NCBI GenBank assembly: GCA_035943195.1
Contig: DASZCK010000341.1
Span: forward strand, 26,689-90,688
Direction of reading: 5' to 3'
Source of the DNA: DAIDKA01 sp035943195
GTDB taxonomy: Bacteria > Pseudomonadota > Gammaproteobacteria > Steroidobacterales > Steroidobacteraceae
Length of the DNA: 64,000 nucleotides
Numbering within the stretch: position 1 is the stretch's first letter; the number at the start of each line of letters is the position of its first letter. Shown here in pieces: positions 50,411-59,672 of the stretch. The notes below the pieces were generated by a model that was given only the letters and a program-made list of their open reading frames with translations, ran no database searches and was not told where the DNA came from. Both the position numbers and the translations under genes were made by a program.

Positions 50411-51067
50411 ATGATCCTGATCGGCCAGTTCGATTCTCCCTTCGTTCGCCGTGTGGCTATTGCACTCCGGCTCTACCGACTTGAGTACGAACATCGGCCC
50501 TGGTCAACATTCGGCGACGCTGACAAGATCGTTCCCTTCAATCCGCTGCGCCGGGTTCCGACTTTGGTGTTGGATGACGGCGAGGTGCTGATCGAAAGCG
50601 GGGCCATTCTCGACTATCTCGATGAACGCGTGGGCCCCGCCAAGGCGTTGATCGCGGTATCCGGCCTGGAGCGCCGGCAGGCACTGAAAACCTGTGCGTT
50701 GGCCACGGGACTTTCCGACAAGGTGGTCAGCCTGATTTACGAGCGTGTTCTGCATCGCGAGACGTCAGATGTCTGGATCGCTCGCTGCCGGTCTCAGATC
50801 AGCTCGGTGCTGGATGTGCTCGAAGCCGACCGGGGCCACCGCACCTCGGTCTATTGGTTTGGTGCCTCGATCGGTCATGCCGATATCGCGGTTGCCTGTG
50901 CGTTACGCATCTTGCGCGAGGCCCACGCGCCACTGTCCGATGATGCGAGGTGGCCGAGCCTGGCGGCTCACGGCCAGCACTGCGAGGCGCTGCCGGCGTT
51001 TCAGGCGGTACAGCAGCAGTTCATTCCGCCCCCACAGCATGTGATGGCGGATCGGCTCCGTTATTGA
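50411..51067 (+). CDS. Glutathione S-transferase family protein
   Basis: A 218-residue GST, starting MILIGQFDSPFVRRVAIALR, a typical N-terminal thioredoxin-fold opening. NPLRRVPTLVLDDGEVLIES and GAILDYLDERVG supply the cis-Pro and glutathione-contact motif (ESGAI). The C-terminal helical domain contains SIGHADIAVACALRILREA, the GST_C hydrophobic core with its N-capping Asp. ATG 50411 begins the family sequence. The 3' end overlaps the ankyrin gene end by 47 bp (convergent). Confidence 0.88.
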   Translation: MILIGQFDSPFVRRVAIALRLYRLEYEHRPWSTFGDADKIVPFNPLRRVPTLVLDDGEVLIESGAILDYLDERVGPAKALIAVSGLERRQALKTCALATGLSDKVVSLIYERVLHRETSDVWIARCRSQISSVLDVLEADRGHRTSVYWFGASIGHADIAVACALRILREAHAPLSDDARWPSLAAHGQHCEALPAFQAVQQQFIPPPQHVMADRLRY

Positions 51068-52964
51068 TGCTGATTGGATCGTATCCCGGTTGGCACACAT
51101 CGACGATACACAGCGATTCGAGCGTACGGCCTTCCGGCGGTACCTTGAGGCCCGCTTTGATCATCAACTCACGCAATACCTTGGAGGTCTCCGGATGCGG
51201 AATCGCCGATTGCACGCCAACGCGCACGAGCCCGTCGGCATAATCGATCGGCTGCCAGGTGTGGGTCGAAATCGAGGGGCTGCCGCGGTTGTCGGTGTTG
51301 CCGAAATCGCGCACATCCATCCTGGCGCCCGCTGCCACCAACACTTTCACCACCTCAGTCGCTCCCTTGTGCGCGGCGCCGTGCAATGCCACCCGGCCGG
51401 TGTCGGCCTGGAAGTTGGGATCGATGCCGAGCGACAGCAAATACTTTACGACCTCGACCGTCTCCGCGGGGGAGCGTTCCTTGGTAATGCCCTCTACCCA
51501 GCCGATGCCGGCAGCCGCCGCCAGCGGCGTGACGCCCAGCTTGGTATTGATTTTCGGGTCAGCACCGCGGGCGACCAGCAGCTTCAGCAATTCTAGATCG
51601 CCGGATTGCGCTGCACGCAGGAACGCCGTGGCACCGTTTTCGTCCAACCACTGATTGGTGAATACGGTGCGCGTTTCCGTGCTCTCGGTGATGCGCCAAT
51701 TCACGTCGGCGCCCTTGTCGAGCAGATACGTGATGTACGCGAGGCTGTCCATGTCGGCCGTGCGCGTCGGGTAGTCGCCGCCTTCGATATTGCGGTTGTC
51801 GACGGCCAGATACAGGGGGGACCAGCCCCCCTTGTTGGCCAGATTTACATTGGCGCCGTGCTCGATGAGGAACTTCGCCATCTGATAGTTCGAGTTCTGC
51901 GTGGCAGCCAACAGCGGAGTCCAGCCGTAGTTGGTCGTCTGGTTCACATCGGCGCCACCTTCCAGCAGCACGCGCGCAGCATCGATGCTGCCGGTACGCG
52001 CGGCATACACCAGCGCGGTCAACGCACCCCCATCGGGATTGCGCGCCGGGGGACGGCGGCCACGGCCGGTACTGACAGGAACCGGCTCGCCATTGGCATC
52101 CAGAACCGGGTTGCCACTCGCATCCAGTTCAAAAGCCACTTCCCCACCCACACCAGCGCCAGCGTTGCCACCGGCGCCGGCCACGGTAACGAAGCCCAAG
52201 CCCCTGCGTTGTATCCCTTTGCACAAATCGGCGTCAGGAAGATTGTTCTGGCTGGCGCCAATCAATATTTCGCGCTGGATTCTCACCTGTTGCAGATCGG
52301 GTGGCTTCGCCTCGCACAGTACCGCGATGGCCTGCTGACGGACCGCGCGGCGGGGATCTTCGGCGTTGCCCAAGGCTGCCGTGCGCCCATCGCGCATCAC
52401 CGCTTTGGACAAGGCCGCGACCTTGGCGCCGTGCTTGATCAATTCCTTCAATACGTCGGCATGGCCCTGGTCGGCCGCCTGCATCAACGCGGTGGTACCA
52501 CGTTCGGATTCACTGGCGTTCACATCGGCGCCGTGCTCTATCAATGCATGCACGGCATCGACACTGCCCGAGCGTGCGGCCAGCATCAGCGGACGGCGGC
52601 CGAGCGGCAGCTGTTCGTTGGCATCGGCACCGCCCTTGAGTAATGCTTCAATGACCGCGGCATCACCGCGGTCCGCCGCCAGCCACAGCGGCGTGGCCCC
52701 ATCGTGATTGGCCAAGTCCGGCTTGGCGCCGGCCTTCAGCAGCAGTTCGGCCAGTTTTGCATCGCCGCGATAGGCGGCCCATTGCAGGGCAGTGGCGCCA
52801 TCGGCCTGTTGGGCATTCACGTCGGCGCCGCTTTTCAGCAGGCGCTCGACTTCCGTCTTGTTGCCCTGGCTTGCGGCACCGGCAAGGTCAGCTTGCGCGA
52901 ACGCAGTGCCGGCCGTCGCCGCGAGCAACACGGCCGCGAGAGTCGTCAATGCAAAGCTACGCAT
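51021..52964 (-). CDS. Secreted ankyrin-repeat protein
   Basis: A 647-residue protein with a signal peptide (TLAAVLLAATAGTAFAQ). Ankyrin repeats are arranged in two arrays: about residues 25-190 (EVERLLKSGADVNAQQADGA, TALQWAAYRGDAKLAELLLK, ATPLWLAADRGDAAVIEALL, LMLAARSGSVDAVHALIEHG, TALMQAADQGHADVLKELIK) and about 310-590 (TALVYAARTGSIDAARVLLE, GWTPLLAATQNSNYQMAKFL, AFLRAAQSGDLELLKLLVAR, ALHGAAHKGATEVVKVLVAA). A Gly-rich linker separates them. The C-terminus has several cysteines. Last of a three-gene operon following DUF1592 and DUF1552. It probably serves as a periplasmic protein-protein scaffold. Confidence 0.92.
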   Translation of the reverse strand: MRSFALTTLAAVLLAATAGTAFAQADLAGAASQGNKTEVERLLKSGADVNAQQADGATALQWAAYRGDAKLAELLLKAGAKPDLANHDGATPLWLAADRGDAAVIEALLKGGADANEQLPLGRRPLMLAARSGSVDAVHALIEHGADVNASESERGTTALMQAADQGHADVLKELIKHGAKVAALSKAVMRDGRTAALGNAEDPRRAVRQQAIAVLCEAKPPDLQQVRIQREILIGASQNNLPDADLCKGIQRRGLGFVTVAGAGGNAGAGVGGEVAFELDASGNPVLDANGEPVPVSTGRGRRPPARNPDGGALTALVYAARTGSIDAARVLLEGGADVNQTTNYGWTPLLAATQNSNYQMAKFLIEHGANVNLANKGGWSPLYLAVDNRNIEGGDYPTRTADMDSLAYITYLLDKGADVNWRITESTETRTVFTNQWLDENGATAFLRAAQSGDLELLKLLVARGADPKINTKLGVTPLAAAAGIGWVEGITKERSPAETVEVVKYLLSLGIDPNFQADTGRVALHGAAHKGATEVVKVLVAAGARMDVRDFGNTDNRGSPSISTHTWQPIDYADGLVRVGVQSAIPHPETSKVLRELMIKAGLKVPPEGRTLESLCIVDVCQPGYDPISINNGADPPSHAVGAE

Positions 52965-52985
52965 AGCTGTTCTTCACCGACCCCT

Positions 52986-54338
52986 TCACACCAGCCCGGG
53001 CAGACGTCCGGTGCTATCACCAAAGCTGTCCCGGTGGATGTCGAACTGGTCGAGAATGCTCAACAGCAGGTTGCCGGTCGGTACCTGCTTGGTCGGAAAC
53101 GCCAGGTGGCGGCCGCCTTGCAGTTTGCCATTGTTGCCGCCGATCAGGATGTGCGGCACGTCGTAGTGCACGTGCTGGTTTGGATTGCCCATGTTGCTGC
53201 CGAACAGCAGCAGCGAATGATCGAGCAGCGAGCCGTCGCCATCGTTGGTGTTGGCCAGTTTGTTGACGAAGTAGGCCAACACTTTCACGTGATATTGGTT
53301 GATCTTCGACAGTTGCTTGATCAGATTCGGATCCTCACCGTGGTGCGAGGCGCCATGGAATCCCAGCGTCGGCGACTCGCATTCAGGATAGACGCGGCCG
53401 GTGAGATCGCGCGCGAACAGCATGGTGCTGGCACGCGTGATGTCGGCCTGGAAGGCGAGGGTGAGCAGGTCGAACATGATCTTGATGTGCTCATCGAACG
53501 ACTGCGGAATGCCCGGGGGCACTGCGAAGTTTTGCGGTGCGGCGGTGGTCGCTTTGGCGGCGATCTGCATGCGCCGCTCGATTTCGCGCACGTTGTCGGT
53601 GAAGGCATCCAGACGTGAACGGTCCGGCACACTGATCTCAGTGCGCATACCTTTGATCTTGTCATTGATCGAATCGAGGATGCTCTGGTTGCGCTCGCGG
53701 CGCTCCACGCGTTGCGCGGCGGTGCTGCCGCTGCCGAACATGCGCTCGAAGACGACCTGCGGGTTCAGTTCCATCGGCAACGGCGTGGTCGGCGATGCCC
53801 AGGCGATCGTATTGGTATAGACGCAGCTGTAACCTTCGCCGCAGTTGCTCGAACCCGAGCCCGGGTCTTCCACTGAAATTTCCACCGACGGCAGAAGGGT
53901 TTCCTGGCCGTACTTGGCGGCAATGACCTGGTCGATGGTCTGGCCGGCATAAACGTCGGCACCGGAGGTCTTGCGCGGCTTCTGCGCACACAGGAACGCG
54001 GCAGCGACCCAGTGGTCGGCACCGGTTTCACCCGGAGGCGGCTCGGACGAGCGCGAGTGCAGGCCGGTCAGAATATTCAGGTGTTTGCGAAATGGCTCCA
54101 TCGGTTTCCAGTTGAACGGCAGTTCGTCCGGCAACGCGCCGACTTTCTCGGGAATCCAATAGCCCGGTGCCGCGCCGTGCGGCACGAAGCCGCCGAAGAA
54201 GCGCGGCGGTGTATTTGCCGCGGTTTTTGCCTGTGCCGTCATCGCGGGAAGCATTGCATCCAGCAAAGGAAGGGCGAGCGTAGTGCCGACGCCGCGCAAG
54301 ACCGCGCGACGGCTAATGTGCTTTTTCGTAATAAACAC
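52986..54338 (-). CDS. DUF1552 Tat-exported protein
   Basis: A 450-residue protein with GTG start. A Tat signal SRRAVLRGVGTTLALPLL sits at residues 9-26. DUF1552 pattern: FFGGFVPHGAAPGYWIP, NILTGLHSRSSEPPPGETGA, DHWVAAAFLCAQKPRKTSG, PSVEISVEDPGSGSSNCGEG, LGFHGASHHGEDPNLIKQLS and SLLLFGSNMGNPNQHVHYDV. DUF1552 proteins are linked with DUF1585/1592 cytochromes in many bacteria; they resemble sulfatases (DUF1501 type) but the activity is unknown. The ribosome binding site AGGAAGGAG is inside the end of the DUF1592 gene, and only 4 bp separate the genes. Confidence 0.92.
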   Translation of the reverse strand: MFITKKHISRRAVLRGVGTTLALPLLDAMLPAMTAQAKTAANTPPRFFGGFVPHGAAPGYWIPEKVGALPDELPFNWKPMEPFRKHLNILTGLHSRSSEPPPGETGADHWVAAAFLCAQKPRKTSGADVYAGQTIDQVIAAKYGQETLLPSVEISVEDPGSGSSNCGEGYSCVYTNTIAWASPTTPLPMELNPQVVFERMFGSGSTAAQRVERRERNQSILDSINDKIKGMRTEISVPDRSRLDAFTDNVREIERRMQIAAKATTAAPQNFAVPPGIPQSFDEHIKIMFDLLTLAFQADITRASTMLFARDLTGRVYPECESPTLGFHGASHHGEDPNLIKQLSKINQYHVKVLAYFVNKLANTNDGDGSLLDHSLLLFGSNMGNPNQHVHYDVPHILIGGNNGKLQGGRHLAFPTKQVPTGNLLLSILDQFDIHRDSFGDSTGRLPGLV

Positions 54339-54342
54339 GGGT

Positions 54343-56748
54343 TCACTCCTTCCTAACTGAATTTGCGGCTGACATCGAAGCTGGGAGAGATTTCATGTTC
54401 ATGGTAAAGGGCGGACTCTGGACCACCCCCATGATCAGCGACGAAAACTTGTAATTGTCCTTCGCCGCGTTGTGCACTAGGGAACGGACCAGCGGCATGT
54501 CGTGGTAATCGAGGCCACGACCAATTGCATAGGTCAGTAGGTTCTCGGTCACCACTTCCACGAACATTTCGCGCTTGCGCACCGCGAGGTCACGCAGACC
54601 CTTGATGCCCTCGACGCGAGTGCCGTCGGTGACGATGCCGACCGAGTCGACCGGGCCGCCGGCCTCAGTCGTGCGCCACTTGCCCACGGCGTCGAAGTTC
54701 TCCATCGCCAAGCCCAGTGGTTCAAACATCTTGTGACAGGTGGCGCAGGTCGCGTTGATGCTATGTATCTTCAGGCGCTCACGCATGGTCTTCGGGGTTT
54801 CACCGGCCTTCTGGTCCAATTTGATTACCACGCCAGGCGGCGGATCCGGCGGACTTACCCCGAGGAAGGTCTGCAGGAACCATTTGCCACGCTTCACCGG
54901 CGAGGTACGCGCCGCCTCCGAGGTAATGGTCATCAACGCGCCCTTGCCCAGAAGGCCTTTTCGCATGTCCTGATCGGGCCCCAGTTTGACGCGGCGGAAC
55001 TGCGGGCCGTAGATGTCGGGGATGCCGTAGTGCTTGGCGAGACGCTCGTTGACGAAGGTGTAATCGGCCGTCAGCAAATCGTCCACGCTGCGGTCTTCAT
55101 GAATGATGCTGGCGAAGAACATTTGGACTTCGGTCCTGAACGCATCGCGCAGCGTGCTGTCGAAATCGGGGAACATATTCACCGCCGGCTCGCTGGCGGC
55201 CATGCCGCGGATATTCAGCCACTGTCCGGTAAAATTCTGCACCAGCGCCTGCGAACGCGGATCGGCGATCATGCGGTCGACCTGCTGTTTCAGGACTTTC
55301 GGCTCATGCAGCTTGTTGGCGGAGGCGAGATTCAGCAGCTCCGTGTCAGGAATGCTGCTCCACAGGAAGAAGGACAGACGCGACGCCAGTTCGAGGTCGC
55401 TGATCTGGTAGGGAGTGCCTGCCGCTACCTTGGTCGGCTCGATCTCAGAGCGGTATATGAAATCCGGATCGGTGAGGATGCGCTGGATCACAGCTTCAAT
55501 GCCGCTGTCGAATTTGCCGCCCTCTTCACGGCCGCTGCGGTAGAAGGCGGTCATGACCTTGATGTCGGCGTCGTTGGCCGGACGGCGGAAGGCCTTGGTG
55601 GTCAAGGTCGTGATGATCTTGCGTGCGCAGCTGGCTTCCTCGCCGACGTTCTGCGGGTAGCACTCGAAAATCTTGCGCCGGCTTTGCGTATCAGTGGCGA
55701 CCGTGCCCTTGAAAGGGCCTTCGATGAACACCTGGCCCACGTGCGGATAGAACGTGTAACCGGAAATCGACCCGGGCGAGTTCATCGTGCGCTGGAAGGA
55801 TTTGTCGATTGCGGTGTCGGGCAGATCGCTGGTGGCGAGGAACGCCACGCCGATACGGTGAAAGCCGGCCTTGATCGGCACGGGAGGGGTCTTGCCACCA
55901 TCACTGCGCTTGGTGGCGATTTCCTTGTCCCAGTCGTACAGGTACACGCGTTTGCCGTCGACCGTGACTTCCAGTTTTTCGCCTTTGACGTTACCGAGTA
56001 CCGCAGTGAAGTAACCGGTCATGCCCTTCACGGTCAGCGTGTACTCGCCGTCGGCGGGGAATTCGTGTTTGATCAGCATGCCGCCGCGGGTGCCGAACGG
56101 CAGGCCTTCGACGTATTCGTTCTGGCTGGTGTCGTGCGGCGCGTCGAACACCGCCAGCGTCGGCGCCGTTTCGGTGCCGATGGCCAGACGGCTGATGTTG
56201 CCCGCCGCCGACAGATACGCTTCCATCAGCGCCGGCGACGTCGTCAGCGTACCCGCCATGTTGTCGAAGCCGTGACTGGAGTCATCCGACGGCAGGAACT
56301 TGCCGGCGTCGATGTCGAGCGCCAGCAGATCGCGGATCGCGTTGGTGTATTCGGTACGGTTCAGGCGATGCAGGCCCGGTGCCGGCAAGTGGGCACCCTT
56401 GGTGGCGGCAATCTTGTCGATGCTCTGTTCCACGCTCTGCGCCAGCATCTGCACCGTATCGTATGGCGGGCGCTCCTTACCCACCGGCGGCATCATGCCG
56501 GCGCGCAGGCGTTTGATCATTTTCTCGCCGATATCCGGCGTGGCGGCGATGGTCGCCGGACTGGCGCCGAGAAAATCGATCCCGCCAGCATAGTCATCGG
56601 GGTTGTGACAGGTGGCGCAGTACTTGCCGATCAGCGCTGCGCCGTCCACCGTGCCGGCCTGGGCAACGGTGGCGTGTGCGAAAACAATGACGCACGCGAG
56701 CATGAACATGCCATGGGAAGCGGGCTTTAACAGAGTCATTAACCGCAT
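54343..56748 (-). CDS. DUF1592/DUF1588/DUF1585 cytochrome-like secreted protein
   Basis: An 801-residue secreted protein with a signal peptide (HGMFMLACVIVFAHATVAQA). An N-terminal cytochrome motif CATCHNPDDYAGGIDFLG (near residue 45) is followed by DUF1587 (LHRLNRTEYTNAIRDLLALD), a carbohydrate-binding-like region, DUF1595 (AFRRPANDADIKVMTAFYRS), DUF1592 (DLELASRLSFFLWSSIPDTE), DUF1588 (KGLLGKGALMTITSEAARTS, a second CATCHKMFEPLG near residue 665) and DUF1585 (YAIGRGLDYHDMPLVRSL). This is the planctomycete-type multidomain protein of unknown function, probably periplasmic redox. I chose ATG 56748 because AGGAAGG lies upstream. Confidence 0.92.
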   Translation of the reverse strand: MRLMTLLKPASHGMFMLACVIVFAHATVAQAGTVDGAALIGKYCATCHNPDDYAGGIDFLGASPATIAATPDIGEKMIKRLRAGMMPPVGKERPPYDTVQMLAQSVEQSIDKIAATKGAHLPAPGLHRLNRTEYTNAIRDLLALDIDAGKFLPSDDSSHGFDNMAGTLTTSPALMEAYLSAAGNISRLAIGTETAPTLAVFDAPHDTSQNEYVEGLPFGTRGGMLIKHEFPADGEYTLTVKGMTGYFTAVLGNVKGEKLEVTVDGKRVYLYDWDKEIATKRSDGGKTPPVPIKAGFHRIGVAFLATSDLPDTAIDKSFQRTMNSPGSISGYTFYPHVGQVFIEGPFKGTVATDTQSRRKIFECYPQNVGEEASCARKIITTLTTKAFRRPANDADIKVMTAFYRSGREEGGKFDSGIEAVIQRILTDPDFIYRSEIEPTKVAAGTPYQISDLELASRLSFFLWSSIPDTELLNLASANKLHEPKVLKQQVDRMIADPRSQALVQNFTGQWLNIRGMAASEPAVNMFPDFDSTLRDAFRTEVQMFFASIIHEDRSVDDLLTADYTFVNERLAKHYGIPDIYGPQFRRVKLGPDQDMRKGLLGKGALMTITSEAARTSPVKRGKWFLQTFLGVSPPDPPPGVVIKLDQKAGETPKTMRERLKIHSINATCATCHKMFEPLGLAMENFDAVGKWRTTEAGGPVDSVGIVTDGTRVEGIKGLRDLAVRKREMFVEVVTENLLTYAIGRGLDYHDMPLVRSLVHNAAKDNYKFSSLIMGVVQSPPFTMNMKSLPASMSAANSVRKE

Positions 56749-57287
56749 AACCTTCCTGCGCAAGAACGATGACCAAAGCGGGTACAGCCAAACGGCCCCC
56801 CACCGCCAGAGAGGTCGCGCCTTCCGTGGTCAGATTGTAGTACGTGGTGCAGCAGGCATCCGGCTTGCTCACTGCACAACACTTTGGTGCAGCGGGCAGC
56901 TCACGGGGCATGCAGCCCGTAGCAGGAACGCTGTCAGTAGCGTCACCGCGCTTCTAGACCCTGTGCCTTGGCCGTAGTTCAGGCTTGGAACGTGCCTGTT
57001 AGCGGCCGCAGGGCGGTGGTCGCGGATCACTAACATATTGTTTTAATTGGATATTGTTTTGGAGCCGAACCAGCGGCCGACGAATTAGGGACAACAGCTC
57101 TTTACAGTAAAGGTAACGTTCACGCTGGGAGGTTTACGGCTGGCGGTTCGCAGCACCAATCGTCCTGCGAGGCGGGCGGTACGACGTGTTCTGCGAAAGG
57201 GGCCATCACTGCTACACGCTCGGCACCGAGCTACCAAGCTCTAGGTTAGGCTGTGACACAGCGCGCACCAGTCCCTAGCGGTCCAAT
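56749..57287. other. About 540 bp intergenic between divergent/opposite operons, with direct repeat
   Basis: No convincing gene. The stretch holds a direct repeat ATATTGTTTT at 57035-57044 and 57051-57060, 16 bp apart, in an AT-rich patch, and a repeated TGGTGCAGC near 56848 and 56893. The promoter of the DUF1592 operon should lie in the left part. The right part is downstream of the ABC permease genes that end at 57288. No terminator hairpin was found by eye. Confidence 0.45.
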
Positions 57288-58475
57288 CTAAGCCCTGCCA
57301 AGCGCGTCCACTACCGCCAAGCGGGCTTCATGTGCCGCAGGCGCAATGGCTCCAATCAGTGCTATCACGAGCGCCCAGGCCACCGCCACTCCGAGCAGAT
57401 AGGGTGTGACGGCAATTCTGAATACGCCATAGGCTCCGGTGACTTCGTAGCCATTGAGCCACAGCCAGTCAATCGCCGTTCCCAAAACCGCGCCAATACT
57501 GGCGAAGAACATCGCTTCAAGGACGATAGCGATGGCGATGGGGAGTCCGCCAAAGCCTACCGCACGCAGAATTGCTATTTCCTTGGCTCTGGCACTGATG
57601 GTTGCGTGCATCGTGTGCAAGATTCCAGAGATTGCGCCGGACGCCAACAGGGCGCTTACCAGGTAATCCAAAATCAGCATGGCATTCGGAAGATTGTGAT
57701 ATTGCCGCAGCCAAAAGTCTGATTGCCGTTCGACTGTCACGGAAAGCGCCGGGTTGGTCGCCAGGGCATTCTGGAGTGCTGCCAGCGATTGCGTGGACTG
57801 TAAGGCGACCAAGACAGTGTTATAGGTGGATCTTCCGAGGGCGCCCAGCATCACCTGTGGATCAGCGATCAAGTCGCCGTCCATGAAGCTGCCAGTTGAG
57901 AAATGGCCGACGACAGTCCACTTTCCGCCTTCGAGCGTTTTTCCGCCGTCGACCATTACGATCCTGTCGCCGAGCTCCATGCCGGAGAACTTCTGTTGTG
58001 CCAGCACGCCCACCAGAACCTCCCGTGTACCGGGACGATATTCTCGTCCATCGACTATCTTGATTTCCGGGCTCATCCGCAGCCCCTTCGAGCCCATCCC
58101 CCGTACCTCGGTGGCCCCATCGCCGCCGCTGCGCAGCGTGAGTTCGCCGAAAAAACCGTAGACCTCCGGGTCAACCAAAGGCGCGCCGTCGAGTTGCCGG
58201 CGGATTCCCGGCGCTTGAAGGATTGGGTCGAGCCATGATATTGGAACGACGCTGCTGGGTTCGCGCACGGAGCCTGCGGAAGTAATGACCGCTCGATCGG
58301 CGTGGCCCACGCCAAGATAGTCCCGCTTGATCCCCTCCCTCATGGATAGCATGGACAACAAGACCACCGAAATGCACATCAGTGCCAGCACGATTACCCA
58401 TGATGACCTCAGCCGACTATGTAGGCTGCGAAGACTCAGCAGACCGACAATTCCTATTTGTATCAAGCGGCGCAT
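57288..58475 (-). CDS. ABC transporter permease, FtsX/MacB family (system 2, copy A)
   Basis: A 395-residue permease, last in the system 2 operon. Layout: N-terminal TM (SSWVIVLALMCISVVLLSML), periplasmic domain (MSPEIKIVDGREYRPGTREV, LGDRIVMVDGG), then three TM helices with ARAKEIAILRAVGFGGLPIA as coupling helix and VVDALGRA at the end. It is a close tandem duplicate of the next gene (58500-59672), sharing LLSLRSLH, SSWVIV, VDGR.Y.PGTREVLVG and the C-terminal IGAIAPAAHEARLAVVDALG form. Gap to the upstream copy is 24 bp. Confidence 0.88.
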   Translation of the reverse strand: MRRLIQIGIVGLLSLRSLHSRLRSSWVIVLALMCISVVLLSMLSMREGIKRDYLGVGHADRAVITSAGSVREPSSVVPISWLDPILQAPGIRRQLDGAPLVDPEVYGFFGELTLRSGGDGATEVRGMGSKGLRMSPEIKIVDGREYRPGTREVLVGVLAQQKFSGMELGDRIVMVDGGKTLEGGKWTVVGHFSTGSFMDGDLIADPQVMLGALGRSTYNTVLVALQSTQSLAALQNALATNPALSVTVERQSDFWLRQYHNLPNAMLILDYLVSALLASGAISGILHTMHATISARAKEIAILRAVGFGGLPIAIAIVLEAMFFASIGAVLGTAIDWLWLNGYEVTGAYGVFRIAVTPYLLGVAVAWALVIALIGAIAPAAHEARLAVVDALGRA

Positions 58476-58499
58476 ATCATTTGATCGGAATCAATGTGC

Positions 58500-59672
58500 C
58501 TAAGCGCGGCCAAGTGCATCCACCACGGCCACGCGAGCCTCCTGGGCTGCCGGCGCTATGGCCCCAAGAAACGCCGTAACCAGCGCCCAGCCCACTGCAA
58601 CCGCCAGCAAATGGGGGGTGACTTCCATTCTGAACACGCCGTAGGCACCGTTGTAGGCATAGCCATCCAGCCAAAGCCAATCGATCGCAGTGCCGATAGC
58701 TGCGCCCACACAGGCAAAGGTCATCGCCTCAAAGACCATGGAGACCGCCACCGGAAGTCCGCCAAAGCCCACGGCGCGCAATATGGCAATTTCTTTGGCT
58801 CTGGAACTGACGGTCGCCTGCATGGTGTGCATGATTCCGGAGGAAGCTCCCGCGGCCAATAAAACGCTGACCACGTAGGCGACGATCAGGGGTGTGGAGG
58901 GGAGACTTGCCAACTGCCGAAGCCAGTAGTCCGACTGCCGTTCAACGGTTACTGAAAGTGCCGGATTTGCCGTCAGCGCCCGGTCCAGTTCGGCGAATGA
59001 CTCGGGCCTCACCAGACCTATCAGCACCGAGCTGAATCCGGGTCTCTTCAGGGCGGACGCCATGATCAGCGGATCCATGACGATATCCCCGTCTATGAAG
59101 CTAGCCGTTGAGAAATGCCCGACAACGGTCCAGTCGCCCCCGTCCAGCAACTTAATTTTGTCGCCCAGCTCGACATGGGTGAACTTGCGGCGCGCCGTCG
59201 TGCCAACGAGAACCTCACGTGTGCCAGGCTCATAGGCGCGGCCGTCTACAATCTTGATTTCGGGACTCATCTCAAGACCCTTCGGGCCGATCCCTCTGAC
59301 GCCGGTGTACCCGGGCTTCTGGCTCGACCTTTTTGTGAGGGGGCCATAGATTGTGTAGATCTGCGCATCCAGCAGTGGCGTGCGGTCACGTGCCTTCCGG
59401 ATGCCCGGAGCATTGCGAATTAAGCTGAGCGAGGACTCCGGTATCGAGGAGGAGTATTCCCGATCGGCGCCAGCGGAGAGAACCATGGCTCTATCCTCGT
59501 GCCCGGCATCAACGTAAGCCAGTTTGATGCCCTCGGCCCCTGACAAGGTCGATAACAGGACGACGCTCACGAGCGTCAGGGCTGCGACGATCACCCAGGA
59601 CGATCTAATACGCGTATGGAGGCTTCGCAGGCTCAGCAGCGCGATAATTCTGATCTGCCGTAAGCGACCCAT
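58500..59672 (-). CDS. ABC transporter permease, FtsX/MacB family (system 2, copy B)
   Basis: A 390-residue permease, paralogue of the previous gene. N-terminal TM (SSWVIVAALTLVSVVLLSTL), periplasmic domain with KGLEMSPEIKIVDGRAYEPG and VGHFSTASFIDGDIVMDPL, C-terminal TM helices, coupling helix SRAKEIAILRAVGFGGLPVA, and AAQEARVAVVDALGRA end. Its start codon directly follows the stop of the upstream permease (TGA-ATG). The order ATPase - MKYL permease - copy B - copy A indicates that copy A arose by tandem duplication, perhaps giving the transporter a choice of subunits. Confidence 0.88.
   Translation of the reverse strand: MGRLRQIRIIALLSLRSLHTRIRSSWVIVAALTLVSVVLLSTLSGAEGIKLAYVDAGHEDRAMVLSAGADREYSSSIPESSLSLIRNAPGIRKARDRTPLLDAQIYTIYGPLTKRSSQKPGYTGVRGIGPKGLEMSPEIKIVDGRAYEPGTREVLVGTTARRKFTHVELGDKIKLLDGGDWTVVGHFSTASFIDGDIVMDPLIMASALKRPGFSSVLIGLVRPESFAELDRALTANPALSVTVERQSDYWLRQLASLPSTPLIVAYVVSVLLAAGASSGIMHTMQATVSSRAKEIAILRAVGFGGLPVAVSMVFEAMTFACVGAAIGTAIDWLWLDGYAYNGAYGVFRMEVTPHLLAVAVGWALVTAFLGAIAPAAQEARVAVVDALGRA

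Noticed and set aside
54733..56730. A 665-codon open frame on the plus strand opposite the DUF1592 gene
   Set aside because: Antisense shadow of a clear multidomain gene.
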